Of a DNA stretch of 64,000 nucleotides, positions 44,409-54,082 are shown piece by piece (positions within the stretch are counted from its first letter, which is position 1; the number at the start of each line of letters is the position of its first letter). A program made the translations under genes and the position numbers. The notes under the pieces are model-generated. The model was not told the origin of the DNA, made no database searches, and was given only the letters and a program-made list of their open reading frames with translations. This DNA comes from Desulfofustis glycolicus DSM 9705 (lineage in GTDB: Bacteria; Desulfobacterota; Desulfobulbia; Desulfobulbales; Desulfocapsaceae): the NCBI RefSeq assembly GCF_900130015.1, contig NZ_FQXS01000021.1, positions 31,122 through 95,121 on the forward strand, written 5' to 3'.

Positions 44409-45896
44409 TCAATCCCTCTTTACCGACCAGGTGGTGCCGTCGGGTCCGTCCTTGAGTTCGACGGACTTGGCCAGCAGCTCATCGCGGATCGCGTCGCTGA
44501 GCTTCCAGTCCTTGTTTTTACGAGCCTCGTTGCGCCGGGCGATCAATGTCTCGATGGCCGCCGGATCGATGACGGCATCCCGGATGGTTTCCCGCTTGCG
44601 CCGCTCCAGGAAGACCTGGGCCGGTTCGTTGAGGATGCCGATTACACGGCCCTGGCGAATGATGGCCTCGCGGGCCTGGTCGAGCCGGGCCAGATCGGCG
44701 GGGGCCTGCTCTTCCGGGAGCTTGCGCAGGATCTTGTTGACCGTCTTGGCGGCGTCGAAGAGCTGGCCGATGGCCTGGGCGGTGTTGAAATCGTTGTCCA
44801 TCGCCTGCCGGAAGCGCTCCTCGAGGCTGTCGATCTTGTCGGCTTCCTTGTCCGTGATGACCGTGCCGGCGATGTCTGCGGGCTTTCGCTTGATCGCGTC
44901 GATGCCGGCGATGCTCTCATAAAGCCGGGTTAGTCCGGTTTCGGCATCGAGCATGGCCTGCTCCGAATATTCGAGCGGGTTGCGGTATTGCGTCGAGAAG
45001 ATGAACAGCTTGAGGATTTCCGGGTGATATTTCTCTGAAAGCTCCCTGATGGTCAGGAAATTCCCGAGCGATTTCGACATTTTTTCGTTTTCGGCGGTTG
45101 CCTCGTTGCGGACGGTGACAAATCCGTGATGCACCCACATGTTGACGAATGGCTTGTCGTTGGCCGCTTCGCTCTGAGCTATCTCGTTTTCATGATGGGG
45201 AAAGATCAGGTCCTTGCCGCCGCCGTGGATATCAAACGTGTCGCCGAGATACTTCTTGCTCATCGCCGAGCATTCTATATGCCAGCCGGGTCGGCCCGGT
45301 CCCCAGGGGCTGTCCCAGGCCGGTTCGCCGGCCTTGGAATGCTTCCACAGCGCAAAATCCATCGGGTGGCGTTTTTTCTCGTTGATGGTGATGCGTGCCC
45401 CAGCCTGCATGTCCTCGAGCCGGCGGCGGGACAGCTTGCCGTAGGCAGGAAAATGCTCGACGGCGAAATAGACGTCGCCGTCGACCGCGTAGGCCTGATC
45501 CTTGGCAATCAGGGTCTCGATCAAACCAATCATATCGTCGATGTGTTCGGTCGCTTTTGGTTCGATGTCCGGCCGCTGGAGGCCGAGATAGTCCATGTCG
45601 CGATAGAACTCATCGATAAACCGGGCGGCCAGTTGGCTCGGCGGCGTGCCCTGCTCGTTGGCGCGGTTGATGATCTTGTCATCGATATCGGTGAAGTTCC
45701 TGACAAAGGTAACCTTGTAGCCGCAATAACGCAGGTACTTGACGATCATGTCGAAGACCAGCGAGGAGCGGGCATGGCCGATGTGACAATAATCATACGA
45801 GGTGATACCGCAGACATAGAGTTTGACATGCCCCGGTTCCAACGGGTTTAATGGTTCTTTTTTCTGGGTGAGGGTGTTATAGATGCGAACGCTCAT
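44409..45896 (-). CDS. cysS: Cysteinyl-tRNA synthetase
   Basis: Class I synthetase that charges tRNA-Cys. Zinc Cys and HIGH motif in VCGITSYDYCHIGHAR, KMSKSLGNF near the middle, FPHHENEIAQSEA, and a C-terminal helical domain. The ATG at 45896 starts MSVRIYNTLTQ, giving 495 aa; a GTG three codons upstream is possible. It diverges from the ampG-like gene across about 140 bases. Confidence 0.96.
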   Translation of the reverse strand: MSVRIYNTLTQKKEPLNPLEPGHVKLYVCGITSYDYCHIGHARSSLVFDMIVKYLRYCGYKVTFVRNFTDIDDKIINRANEQGTPPSQLAARFIDEFYRDMDYLGLQRPDIEPKATEHIDDMIGLIETLIAKDQAYAVDGDVYFAVEHFPAYGKLSRRRLEDMQAGARITINEKKRHPMDFALWKHSKAGEPAWDSPWGPGRPGWHIECSAMSKKYLGDTFDIHGGGKDLIFPHHENEIAQSEAANDKPFVNMWVHHGFVTVRNEATAENEKMSKSLGNFLTIRELSEKYHPEILKLFIFSTQYRNPLEYSEQAMLDAETGLTRLYESIAGIDAIKRKPADIAGTVITDKEADKIDSLEERFRQAMDNDFNTAQAIGQLFDAAKTVNKILRKLPEEQAPADLARLDQAREAIIRQGRVIGILNEPAQVFLERRKRETIRDAVIDPAAIETLIARRNEARKNKDWKLSDAIRDELLAKSVELKDGPDGTTWSVKRD

Positions 45897-46038
45897 GGTA
45901 TGCACAAATAGCTGAGAAAGAAATGCGCAGATCCGGGCAACGCCGAGGCGAGACCGGAAGCGACTGCACAGGGAGATACAGCGTGCCTTGGATTGTGGTG
46001 AATATTCAGAATAATCTTATTGGCCGGAAAAGACAACA

Positions 46039-47598
46039 ATGAGTGAGACCGCACCGCTAAGGAGCTGGTCTGAGACGCTGCGTTCCTGGCTCCATCCCCG
46101 CGTCGTCACCATGCTTTTTCTCGGTTTTTCCGCAGGCTTGCCGCTGCTGCTCATCTTCGGCACCCTATCTGCCTGGTTGACCGAGGCCGGCGTCCAGCGT
46201 TCCGCGGTAACCTTTTTCAGCTGGGCGGCGCTCGGCTACAGCTTCAAGTTCATCTGGGCGCCGTTGATCGATCGCATGCCGCTCCCCTGGCTAACGCGTT
46301 TGCTCGGTCGGCGCCGGGCCTGGATGGCGACGGCCCAAGTGCTGATCATGACGGCCATCTTGATAATGGCTTTTGTCGATCCGGCCGGTTACCACGGTCA
46401 CCCCGGCCACTTGGTCGCCATGGCCTGGGCGGCGGTGCTGCTCGGATTTTCGGCGGCTACTCAGGATATCGTCATCGATGCCTACCGCATCGAATGTGCC
46501 GAGCAGGAACTGCAGGCGATGCTGTCCGCCTCCTACATCGCCGGCTACCGGATCGGCATGCTCGTCGCCGGGGCCGGCAGCCTGGCCCTGGCCGCCCACT
46601 TGGGCTCTTCGGTGGCGGACTATTCCTATACGGCCTGGCGCCTTACCTATATCGCCGTTGCGTCCTGCATGCTGGTCGGCCTGCTGACCACGCTGAGCAT
46701 CCCCGAGCCGGCGCCGAACCGGTCGGCTGCGGTGCAGTTGCAGTATACGTCCGGTCAGTACCTGCGCTTTTTTCTGCTCTTTCTCTGCGGCGCCTCGGTC
46801 TTTGTGCTGGTTTTCTTCTTCAGTGGCCCCCTGGCCGCCGCGCTCAAGGAGCAGCTGCACCAGATGCTGCCGCTGCTCGGCATCGTCGTCGGCTTTCTGG
46901 TCGAGACAGTGCGGCTGGCGGTTTCGCTGCTGGTGGGGTTGGCCGCAGCCCGCGCTCTGGTGGGACTCGGTCTGGTCAGCGGTGCGATGCTGACCGACAC
47001 CTATATCGCTCCGGTCAAGGATTTCTTCACCCGCTACAGCACCAAGATGGTGCTCAGTCTGCTGCTGCTGATTGGTTTCTACCGTGTCTCGGACATCGTA
47101 CTCGGCGTGATTTCCACGGTCTTTTATCTCGATCTTGGCTTTTCCAAGATGGAGATCGCCGCCATCGTCCAGACCTTTGGCCTGCTGATGACCATCACTG
47201 GCGGTTTTCTCGGCGGCATGCTGACGGTGCGCTACGGGGTGGTAAAGATGCTTTTCGTCGGCGGGGTGCTGGCGGCGGCCACTAACGTCCTGTTCATGGT
47301 GTTGGCCAATGTGGGCCCCGATCCGCTGCTGCTGAAAATCGTCGTCGGTGCCGACAACCTGGCGGCGGGCATGGCCTCGGCGGCCTTTGTCGCCTTTCTC
47401 TCCAGCCTGACCTCGATCTCGTTTACCGCCGTGCAGTACGCGGTCTTTTCCTCGCTGATGACCCTGTTTCCCAAACTGATCGGCGGTTATTCAGGCACCA
47501 TCGTCACGTCCATCGGCTATCCACACTTCTTCCTGCTCACCGCGCTGCTCGGGCTGCCGGTACTGCTGCTCATCTGGCTGGTCCGAAAGGTTCGCTGA
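46039..47598 (+). CDS. ampG: AmpG-type major facilitator permease
   Basis: Inner-membrane carrier of 519 aa with at least twelve hydrophobic segments. AmpG imports GlcNAc-anhydroMurNAc peptides released by lytic transglycosylases. Family features: LGFSAGLPLLLIFGTLSAWL near the start, WAALGYSFKFIWAPLIDR, LGRRRAW and ATQDIVIDAYRIE. These match AmpG better than general sugar carriers. It is monocistronic, divergent from cysS and convergent with a nitroreductase gene. Substrate assignment is by family; mltG and mpl in the same window support it. Confidence 0.85.
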   Translation: MSETAPLRSWSETLRSWLHPRVVTMLFLGFSAGLPLLLIFGTLSAWLTEAGVQRSAVTFFSWAALGYSFKFIWAPLIDRMPLPWLTRLLGRRRAWMATAQVLIMTAILIMAFVDPAGYHGHPGHLVAMAWAAVLLGFSAATQDIVIDAYRIECAEQELQAMLSASYIAGYRIGMLVAGAGSLALAAHLGSSVADYSYTAWRLTYIAVASCMLVGLLTTLSIPEPAPNRSAAVQLQYTSGQYLRFFLLFLCGASVFVLVFFFSGPLAAALKEQLHQMLPLLGIVVGFLVETVRLAVSLLVGLAAARALVGLGLVSGAMLTDTYIAPVKDFFTRYSTKMVLSLLLLIGFYRVSDIVLGVISTVFYLDLGFSKMEIAAIVQTFGLLMTITGGFLGGMLTVRYGVVKMLFVGGVLAAATNVLFMVLANVGPDPLLLKIVVGADNLAAGMASAAFVAFLSSLTSISFTAVQYAVFSSLMTLFPKLIGGYSGTIVTSIGYPHFFLLTALLGLPVLLLIWLVRKVR

Positions 47599-47648
47599 GA
47601 CGGCCACCGTTCGGTCTCGCCTGAATCATTTTTTCCGGCGGGTACCGC

Positions 47649-48236
47649 TCAGGAGCGCCAGGGCAGGTCGACCAGCACATCGGTGCGGCTGCGTTTCGGC
47701 ACGTGATGAACGCCTGTTTCGTCGCGCCAATAGCGGATATTATCACCTTCGACCGGTTCGATCACCACGCTCTCTGCCGGGTAACCAAGGGCAATCACCA
47801 GTCCCACCTCCAAGTGCTCGGGCATCTCGAAAAGATCGGCGAGTTTTGGCGAAAAGGCGCCGATGCGGCATCCGCCGATACCCTCGGCCATTGCACCGAG
47901 CAGCAGGTTCTGGCTGGCGATGCCAAGGTCGAAGTGCGCCTCGCGCTCATTTCCTTTGAGGCGGGAGCGGTTGAGCAGGCAGAGGACGTAGGCGCTCGGC
48001 TGCTCGCCCGGTTCCGGTCCACGCCAGTCAGTGAGATAGCCGGCCCAGGCGAGAAACGGGAAAATCGCCCGGCAGCGGCCGCCATCGGTTACCGGCATGA
48101 ACTGCCAAGGCTGGCAATTCCTGGCCGATCCGCCGAGCCGGGCCAGATCGATGAGTGTGGCCATGGTCTGCTCGGAGATAAGACGGTCCTGCTGAAAGCG
48201 TCGATAGGTCCTGGTTTTTTTGATCAGGTCTTCCAT
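47649..48236 (-). CDS. Nitroreductase-family flavoprotein
   Basis: A 195-aa FMN-dependent NADH/NADPH oxidoreductase fold. N-terminal TRTYRRFQQDRLIS and LGGSARNCQPWQF carry the phosphate- and flavin-binding residues; AEGIGGCRIGAF is the other flavin block. The second cofactor-binding Arg near the C-terminus is not obvious. Substrate unknown. It converges with ampG and lies 50 bases downstream of the DUF748 gene. Confidence 0.88.
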   Translation of the reverse strand: MEDLIKKTRTYRRFQQDRLISEQTMATLIDLARLGGSARNCQPWQFMPVTDGGRCRAIFPFLAWAGYLTDWRGPEPGEQPSAYVLCLLNRSRLKGNEREAHFDLGIASQNLLLGAMAEGIGGCRIGAFSPKLADLFEMPEHLEVGLVIALGYPAESVVIEPVEGDNIRYWRDETGVHHVPKRSRTDVLVDLPWRS

Positions 48237-48286
48237 GGTACGGTCTCCCGGTAGGCTGAGAGGTTACGGCCGCTTTTCGATGCGGT

Positions 48287-51200
48287 CTATGGTGTTTGTT
48301 GTCCGGAGGCGGCAACAACCTGCAGATCGACTCTGGTCCCGGTACCGTCTTCGATAATACGCCGTTTGTCAGGATCGCCGCCGGTCACGCGGCCGGGGGC
48401 GATGCCGAACTCGTCGAGCAGATAGGTCAACACCGTTTGTTCCCGGTCGACGGCCAGTGTGGCCAGCATATCGTCATGAACCGAGACCGGTTGGGGGGCC
48501 AGCGGCGTGAACGGTTCATCGGACGGTTCGATATCCGTCTCCTGGACCGATTGGCTCGGATCGGTTTGCTGCTGCTGTTGACGGGCGGCCTGCTTTTCCT
48601 CCTGCTCGCGGCGCCATTGCTCGGCCAACCGCCGATTCTCTTTGTCGATACGGAGCTGTTCCTGCCGGGTCAACTCCGCCAGTACTGCCGGAACATCGGC
48701 GTTGCGATCGGCAAAGCCGACCAGCTTCAGGCCGATCAGCGGGTGGGCCGCCAGCAATTCGCTGTAGCGGTTGAGGCGCTCGCGCCCGGCCCCGGTCAGC
48801 TGAGTCGTGCCCGGCTGAAAGAGGACATCGTACTGGCCGACCAGATCTTTGAATTCTTCGCTGGCGAGCAGCAGCGGATCGATGGCCGCCTTGATCGACA
48901 GGGTCGCGTAATGGGCGATGACCTCCGCCAGCACGCCGCTACCGGATAAATCGCTGCTGTCAACAGAAAAGCCGGTTTGCCCGTCACGATCGCTGATCAA
49001 TGCGAGTGCCACCGCAGCCGGAGTGCCCGGCCGGGTCGGCGCCAGGCCGGTGATGACGATGTCGGCCTGCTCTCGGCCGTTCGTCCCCTGCCAGGAGGCG
49101 GAAAAAGAGAGACGCGCCGTCGCTTCGTCGATGGCCAGATCGCTGATCCGCTGGCTGATCTGGGGGCCAAACAGCTTCAGCGGCAGAGACGGGATGATGA
49201 CCCCGGCGGTGACGGTGGCCGGCTTTTGCAACAGCCGGCCCTCGCCTTCAACGGTCCACGGATGGCCGGCGAGCATGCCCTGCAGCCGGAAGGCGCCATT
49301 TTGTTCGGCGGCAGGGTAGACCAGTTTTTCGAGCAGGCTGGTGACACCGGTCAACTCGAGTTGCAGCGGCGGCGAGATCCTCTCGTCCTGATAGGAGATG
49401 ATCCCGTCCTGCCAGCTGACGGTGTCGATGGTCAGGGAAAAGCTGTCGCCAGGTGCGCTGTTGCCACCCGCGTCGCTCTTCTGCTCGGGCAGTAAAAGGC
49501 GGCGGAGGAAGACGGCCGCCTGTTCCGCAGGATTGTCATTGCCTGCACGGCGCTGCCATGTCCACTCCGGCCGGGACAACCGGATCTCGCCGATCGCCAG
49601 CCGCCGTTTGTCGGCCGACCAGCTAAACTCGGAGAAGCCGGCGTCGGCTGCCCGCCATGGCGGCGCCTCGCCGCCGTCGATGGCCACATCCTGGGCGCTG
49701 AGTTCACCGCTGAATGCCTGCTCCGGATAGCGAAAGGTTCCTTTGGCTGAGAGCGTAGCGGCGCCGTTGAGCAGCGTTTCCGAATCGGTAAACCAGGACA
49801 GCAGCTGCCGGGGGCGGACCCCGTCAGCGGCGAGTTGCGCGGAGATGGTCACCGGGGCAATGCGCAGGACCCCCTTGGCCTTGATTGTGCCGGCATCACC
49901 CTGCCGGGCGGAAAAGACGAAATTGTCGTCTTTCACCTCTTTTTGTTCGAGCTTGTTGGCCTGCAGGAGTACGTCCTTGAGATCGAGAATGGTATTTTTT
50001 TCAGTATCGTCGAGCACCTTGACCGTGCCGGAGAAATCAAAACCGTGCAGGATGAACTGGTCCGGCCGGCTGGCAAACAGGCCGAACAGGTGGGGAACCT
50101 GCCGTCGGTCCATGACCACGGTGCTGTTGGGCAGAAAGACGTTGCCGAAATCGGTGACGCCGTCGATCCTGCTGACCGGCTCGCAGCGCAGGGTTGGGGT
50201 ACGCAACCAGACTACGCCCCGTTCCTTGACCTGCAGCTCCTTGATGGTCAGTGTCGTTTCTTCGAGGGAGTAGGCCAGGACCTGGTCTTTCTGCTCCGAA
50301 AGGGAGAGACTCAGGCGGCCGTTAATGTCGATGGCGCCGGCGATGTCGTTTGGCGTTCGGCCGAGAAACGGGGCGATGCGGGCGGCCGGCATATCGCCGA
50401 GCTGTAGGGTGCCGCCGGGCTGGTTGCCGTCAAAGAAGCCGCCCTGCCAGGTAAAGGAGGCCGGCGACCGGCTGTCTTGGCCACTGATTCGAAAACTGCC
50501 GGCGGCGCCGTCGCCGGCAGGCGTCTCGTTGGCGAAGTCGCGGATACTCAGTTGGATGTCCTGCCAGGCCACCACCGGTTTTTCTTTTCCCGGCTCGGCG
50601 ACGGCATAGCTGGCATCATCGGCGATCAACAGTTTGATGCGCAGCGCCGGGATGGCTTGATAGAGCGTGCTGTCAGCGGCCGGGCGCCTGGTCATCGGCA
50701 CCAATGCCGCCAGGGTTTCCCGCGACAGGGTGCCGCTGCTGATTACCGCCGGTTCCCGGAGCAATACGCTGCTCAGCAGCAGTGAGCGTGACAGCGGCTC
50801 GAAGGCGCCTTCAAGCCGAGCCGACGGGATGTGCACGGCCAGTTTGTCGTCCCGGGATTGGACCTTCAGGTCGCTGGCGGTCAGATCGAAGCCGACCTGG
50901 AGCCGGTTGCCCTGCTGATCCGTTTCGGCAAAGGAGATGAGCAGGGTGCCGTTGGCCGTGCCGTCGCTGAAGCGAATCGGCAGTTCGACCGGCAGGTAGT
51001 CGGAGTAGCGGGGAATATCGATATCGTTGAGGTCGACGCTGATTTCGGTAGCGCCGTCAGGATCACTGCCGTCCAGTCCGGTATCACCGGTCAGAGTGAT
51101 CGAACTGCCGTTGATCACCGCCGAAAAGCGGGGCTGGAGATAGGTTTTGGCCTGATAGGAAAAATTGGACAGGGCCGGCAGGGTCAGCGTGATCTGATCG

Positions 51201-51886
51201 ATCAGGTGCTCGCTGCCGGCGTGGTGGTCTTCGACGGTGACCCGAGAATCGCTGACGCTGATATTGTTGAGTGCAAAGAAAAACGGTAGTTCGGCAAAGT
51301 CGATGATGTCCGAGGGATCCGGGGCCTTGGCGCCATGCAGCAGCGGGGCGATATTGTAGGTCTTGTCTTGCCGGCGGACGATACTCAGATGGAGTCGCTC
51401 GACGGTCAACGAGCCGCAGACCAGATCGCCGCGGAGCAGTGAGATCGGCGCCAACTCGGCGCTGACTCGGTCTATGCCGAGGAGACGTTCGGCCGGCTGC
51501 TCGTCGGCCCCTTCGTGCAGCGCTATGCCGGCGAGGTCGAGGCGGAAGGTGAAGGGGTTGAAACGGACCTGCTCAAGGGTCAGCACCGTTCCGGTCTGCT
51601 CATTGAGGTATCCCGGCAGCAGGCTGCGCAGCAGCCAGGGGGCCAGCAGAAAACCGGCACCGCTGTAGAGTGCCAGACCGATAACGAGCGCCGCAAACCA
51701 CCATCGCAGACCGCGCCCCGCGTCCGGTCGCTGTTTCTGCCGCGGGGCAGAGGGTGGTGTTTTGACCTGCCGGGAAGAACGCTTTGCTTTGCGGGAGCGT
51801 TCCTCGGTGCCGGAGGGCGCCGGTTTATGCTCGTCGTCGCCGGCGATGGTGATGGAGCCGAAGAGATCCTTAGGTTGCTGAGACAT
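48287..51886 (-). CDS. DUF748 (AsmA-like) giant envelope protein
   Basis: A 1199-aa protein. ATG at 51886 begins MSQQPKDLFGS; an earlier start would add 87 low-complexity residues. A basic N-terminus is followed by one membrane helix (about 65-87), then a long periplasmic region of repeated beta-rich segments like AsmA/TamB proteins, and a C-terminal OmpA-like stretch (VLFQPGTTQLTGAGRERLN) broken by a glutamine-rich coiled segment. AsmA-like proteins are thought to span the periplasm and move lipids; that role is inferred. It diverges from cdaA across 355 bases that contain no gene I can support. Confidence 0.85.
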   Translation of the reverse strand: MSQQPKDLFGSITIAGDDEHKPAPSGTEERSRKAKRSSRQVKTPPSAPRQKQRPDAGRGLRWWFAALVIGLALYSGAGFLLAPWLLRSLLPGYLNEQTGTVLTLEQVRFNPFTFRLDLAGIALHEGADEQPAERLLGIDRVSAELAPISLLRGDLVCGSLTVERLHLSIVRRQDKTYNIAPLLHGAKAPDPSDIIDFAELPFFFALNNISVSDSRVTVEDHHAGSEHLIDQITLTLPALSNFSYQAKTYLQPRFSAVINGSSITLTGDTGLDGSDPDGATEISVDLNDIDIPRYSDYLPVELPIRFSDGTANGTLLISFAETDQQGNRLQVGFDLTASDLKVQSRDDKLAVHIPSARLEGAFEPLSRSLLLSSVLLREPAVISSGTLSRETLAALVPMTRRPAADSTLYQAIPALRIKLLIADDASYAVAEPGKEKPVVAWQDIQLSIRDFANETPAGDGAAGSFRISGQDSRSPASFTWQGGFFDGNQPGGTLQLGDMPAARIAPFLGRTPNDIAGAIDINGRLSLSLSEQKDQVLAYSLEETTLTIKELQVKERGVVWLRTPTLRCEPVSRIDGVTDFGNVFLPNSTVVMDRRQVPHLFGLFASRPDQFILHGFDFSGTVKVLDDTEKNTILDLKDVLLQANKLEQKEVKDDNFVFSARQGDAGTIKAKGVLRIAPVTISAQLAADGVRPRQLLSWFTDSETLLNGAATLSAKGTFRYPEQAFSGELSAQDVAIDGGEAPPWRAADAGFSEFSWSADKRRLAIGEIRLSRPEWTWQRRAGNDNPAEQAAVFLRRLLLPEQKSDAGGNSAPGDSFSLTIDTVSWQDGIISYQDERISPPLQLELTGVTSLLEKLVYPAAEQNGAFRLQGMLAGHPWTVEGEGRLLQKPATVTAGVIIPSLPLKLFGPQISQRISDLAIDEATARLSFSASWQGTNGREQADIVITGLAPTRPGTPAAVALALISDRDGQTGFSVDSSDLSGSGVLAEVIAHYATLSIKAAIDPLLLASEEFKDLVGQYDVLFQPGTTQLTGAGRERLNRYSELLAAHPLIGLKLVGFADRNADVPAVLAELTRQEQLRIDKENRRLAEQWRREQEEKQAARQQQQQTDPSQSVQETDIEPSDEPFTPLAPQPVSVHDDMLATLAVDREQTVLTYLLDEFGIAPGRVTGGDPDKRRIIEDGTGTRVDLQVVAASGQQTP

Positions 51887-52241
51887 GGAAAACAGATCGG
51901 TTGCAAGAGGGTGAGCGGTTGATGACTGGTTGCTGCTCGTCTTTTTCAGTACCGTTACATGTATGAAATTATCGGGGAAATGTCCACACTTGATCAGTCT
52001 TCCGCGATCAGATTCTGCCACTACCGGCCGCGGCCGCGGCCGCGATTCGTCGAAAAAAGACCGATAGCAAAAATATTTGTTTGTAAATACGGTTGTTTGC
52101 CGGTAAGCTGTAAGAGTCGGCGGTGGTTCCGGTGCCCGGGGAAACAACGTGGCAACGGTTGATCAAGATTCCGATGGACGGCCCACCTGTATCCCATCGC
52201 CGCCATAACGGCCACCCGGTTAACCCAAAGTATCAGACTAC

Positions 52242-53036
52242 ATGTTCGATTTCGTGCAACTTTTCCGCTGGCAGGATGGATTGGACATCCTGGTGGTGGC
52301 CTTTGTCTTCTACCAGCTGATCTCGATCATCCGAGGCACCCGGTCGGTGCAGATGGTGATCGGCCTCGGCGTGCTGGTCGCCGGGTATTTTCTCGCCCGG
52401 GTCCTGGAGCTGGCAACGCTTCTCTGGCTGCTGCAGACCTTTCTCTCCTCGTTGTTTCTGATCGTCATCATCGTCTTTCAGGACGATATCCGCCGAGCCC
52501 TGACCCAGGTCGGCCAGTCGCCGTTCCAGAAATCGACGGGTATGATGGAAAAGGAGTTGGAAGAGATCATCCGCACCGTCTTCTACCTGTCCAAACGGCG
52601 TATCGGCGCGTTGATCGTCATCGAGCGGGAAATGGGGCTGCGCGATTACGTAGAGTCGGGCTTTCTGATCGACGCCCGGTTGACCAAGGAACTGCTCATC
52701 TCGATCTTCATGCCGGTCTCGCCGCTGCACGACGGCGGCGTGATCATCAGTAAAGGGCGAATCCATACCGCTGGTTCGATCCTGCCGCTGACCCAGAATC
52801 CTTATATCGATAAACGCTACGGCACCCGGCACCGAGCGGCCATCGGCCTGTCCGAGGAGACCGATGCGGTGATCCTGGTGGTGTCCGAGGAGACCCAGAA
52901 TATCTCGCTGGTGCAGCATGGCGCGATGACCGCGGTCAATGACGAGATCTCGCTGACCAACAGCCTGCGGGCGATCTTTATCGGCAGCAAGGAAGTACAG
53001 AAATCCAGCTGGAAAAATTGGTTCGTACGATCATGA
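52242..53036 (+). CDS. cdaA: Diadenylate cyclase CdaA
   Basis: Makes cyclic di-AMP from two ATP. Three N-terminal membrane helices (to about 80) precede the DAC domain with HDGGVII (DGG at 164-166, where most enzymes have DGA) and GTRHRAAIG (RHR at 196-198). 264 aa. It heads the conserved cdaA-cdaR-glmM order; CdaR is its membrane regulator and GlmM can bind and inhibit it. The stop overlaps the cdaR start (ATGA). The DGA-to-DGG change touches the catalytic motif, but the aspartate is kept. Confidence 0.94.
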   Translation: MFDFVQLFRWQDGLDILVVAFVFYQLISIIRGTRSVQMVIGLGVLVAGYFLARVLELATLLWLLQTFLSSLFLIVIIVFQDDIRRALTQVGQSPFQKSTGMMEKELEEIIRTVFYLSKRRIGALIVIEREMGLRDYVESGFLIDARLTKELLISIFMPVSPLHDGGVIISKGRIHTAGSILPLTQNPYIDKRYGTRHRAAIGLSEETDAVILVVSEETQNISLVQHGAMTAVNDEISLTNSLRAIFIGSKEVQKSSWKNWFVRS

Positions 53037-54067
53037 AACCTCTCAGCGCCTCATACTGGCGACGCCTGGTGACCAAGGAGTGGCTGCCGATCCTCATTTC
53101 CCTGATCATGTCGGCGGTGCTCTGGTACAACGTCGGCGGCGAGAAAACGGTGGACACCAGTGTCATGATTCCGGTCGAGGTGCTCAACCTGCCGCGCGAC
53201 CTGGTTATCTCCAACCAGTTCAAACGCCAGCTCGAGGTCACCGTCAACGGCCCGCGCTCGCTGATCCTCGGCATCGACCAGCGGGAGATCAGCCGGCGCA
53301 TCGATCTGGCCAACGCTACGCCGGGCACGACGGTGATCACCAACGACGTTGAATCTATCACCGTGCCGCGCGGTATCACCGTGTTGCGCGTGCAGCCATC
53401 GACCATCATCCTGTCGCTCGACAAGCTGATCAGCAGGCAATTTCCGATCAACCCAGTGACCATCGGCTCCCTGCTACCGGGCTACGTGCTCGAGAGCCTG
53501 CGCATGGAGCCGAGCGTGATCACCATCACCGGTCCCGAATCGGTATTGGCCAAGCACGAGGTGCTGCGGACCCGCGAGATCGATCTGAGCAATATCAACA
53601 AATCGATGCAGGTGCAGGCGCCGCTCGATCTCGATCCGGCCATCGTCGATCTGATCGGCGAGACGACGATTACCGCCGAGATTGTCGTGCGGCTCGACAA
53701 GGAGCAACACGAATACTCCCTGCCGCTCGATGCGGACGGGCTTGAAGTGCCGGTCAAGCGGGTCAAGGTGCTCGCCGATGTACCGAAACTGCTGCTCGAC
53801 CAGGACATCAAACTGACCGACATGCTCTCCGCCCGGCTGGCCATCGATGAGGTCAACGGTATCGGTATCGTCCGTATCATCCAGGCCCCGGATCTGAGCC
53901 ACCCGGTGGAGGTCATCCGGGTCGAGCCGGCGGTGGTTGAGCTGCCGAAAGTGCAGATCCCGCAACCTCAGACCAGGCCGCCTGCCGGTGAAGCGAAACC
54001 GGCTGCCCCGGCGCCGACCGGGACACCCCAGGCGCCCGGCAAAGCCAAACCACCCGAGAACCCCTAA
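53033..54067 (+). CDS. cdaR: CdaA regulator CdaR (YbbR-domain protein)
   Basis: A 344-aa protein with one N-terminal membrane helix (WLPILISLIMSAVLWYNVGG) and about three to four YbbR repeats outside the membrane, ending in a proline- and alanine-rich tail. In Firmicutes it binds CdaA and tunes c-di-AMP output. ATG 53033 overlaps the cdaA stop, fixing the start over an in-frame TTG at 53018. glmM follows after 15 bases. Confidence 0.9.
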   Translation: MKPLSASYWRRLVTKEWLPILISLIMSAVLWYNVGGEKTVDTSVMIPVEVLNLPRDLVISNQFKRQLEVTVNGPRSLILGIDQREISRRIDLANATPGTTVITNDVESITVPRGITVLRVQPSTIILSLDKLISRQFPINPVTIGSLLPGYVLESLRMEPSVITITGPESVLAKHEVLRTREIDLSNINKSMQVQAPLDLDPAIVDLIGETTITAEIVVRLDKEQHEYSLPLDADGLEVPVKRVKVLADVPKLLLDQDIKLTDMLSARLAIDEVNGIGIVRIIQAPDLSHPVEVIRVEPAVVELPKVQIPQPQTRPPAGEAKPAAPAPTGTPQAPGKAKPPENP

Positions 54068-54082
54068 CCGGCAGCACTACCC

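Noticed and set aside
52021..52047. Run of GGCCGCGGCCGC-type palindromes upstream of cdaA
   Set aside because: Simple GC-rich repetition; no match elsewhere in the window and no clear promoter relation.
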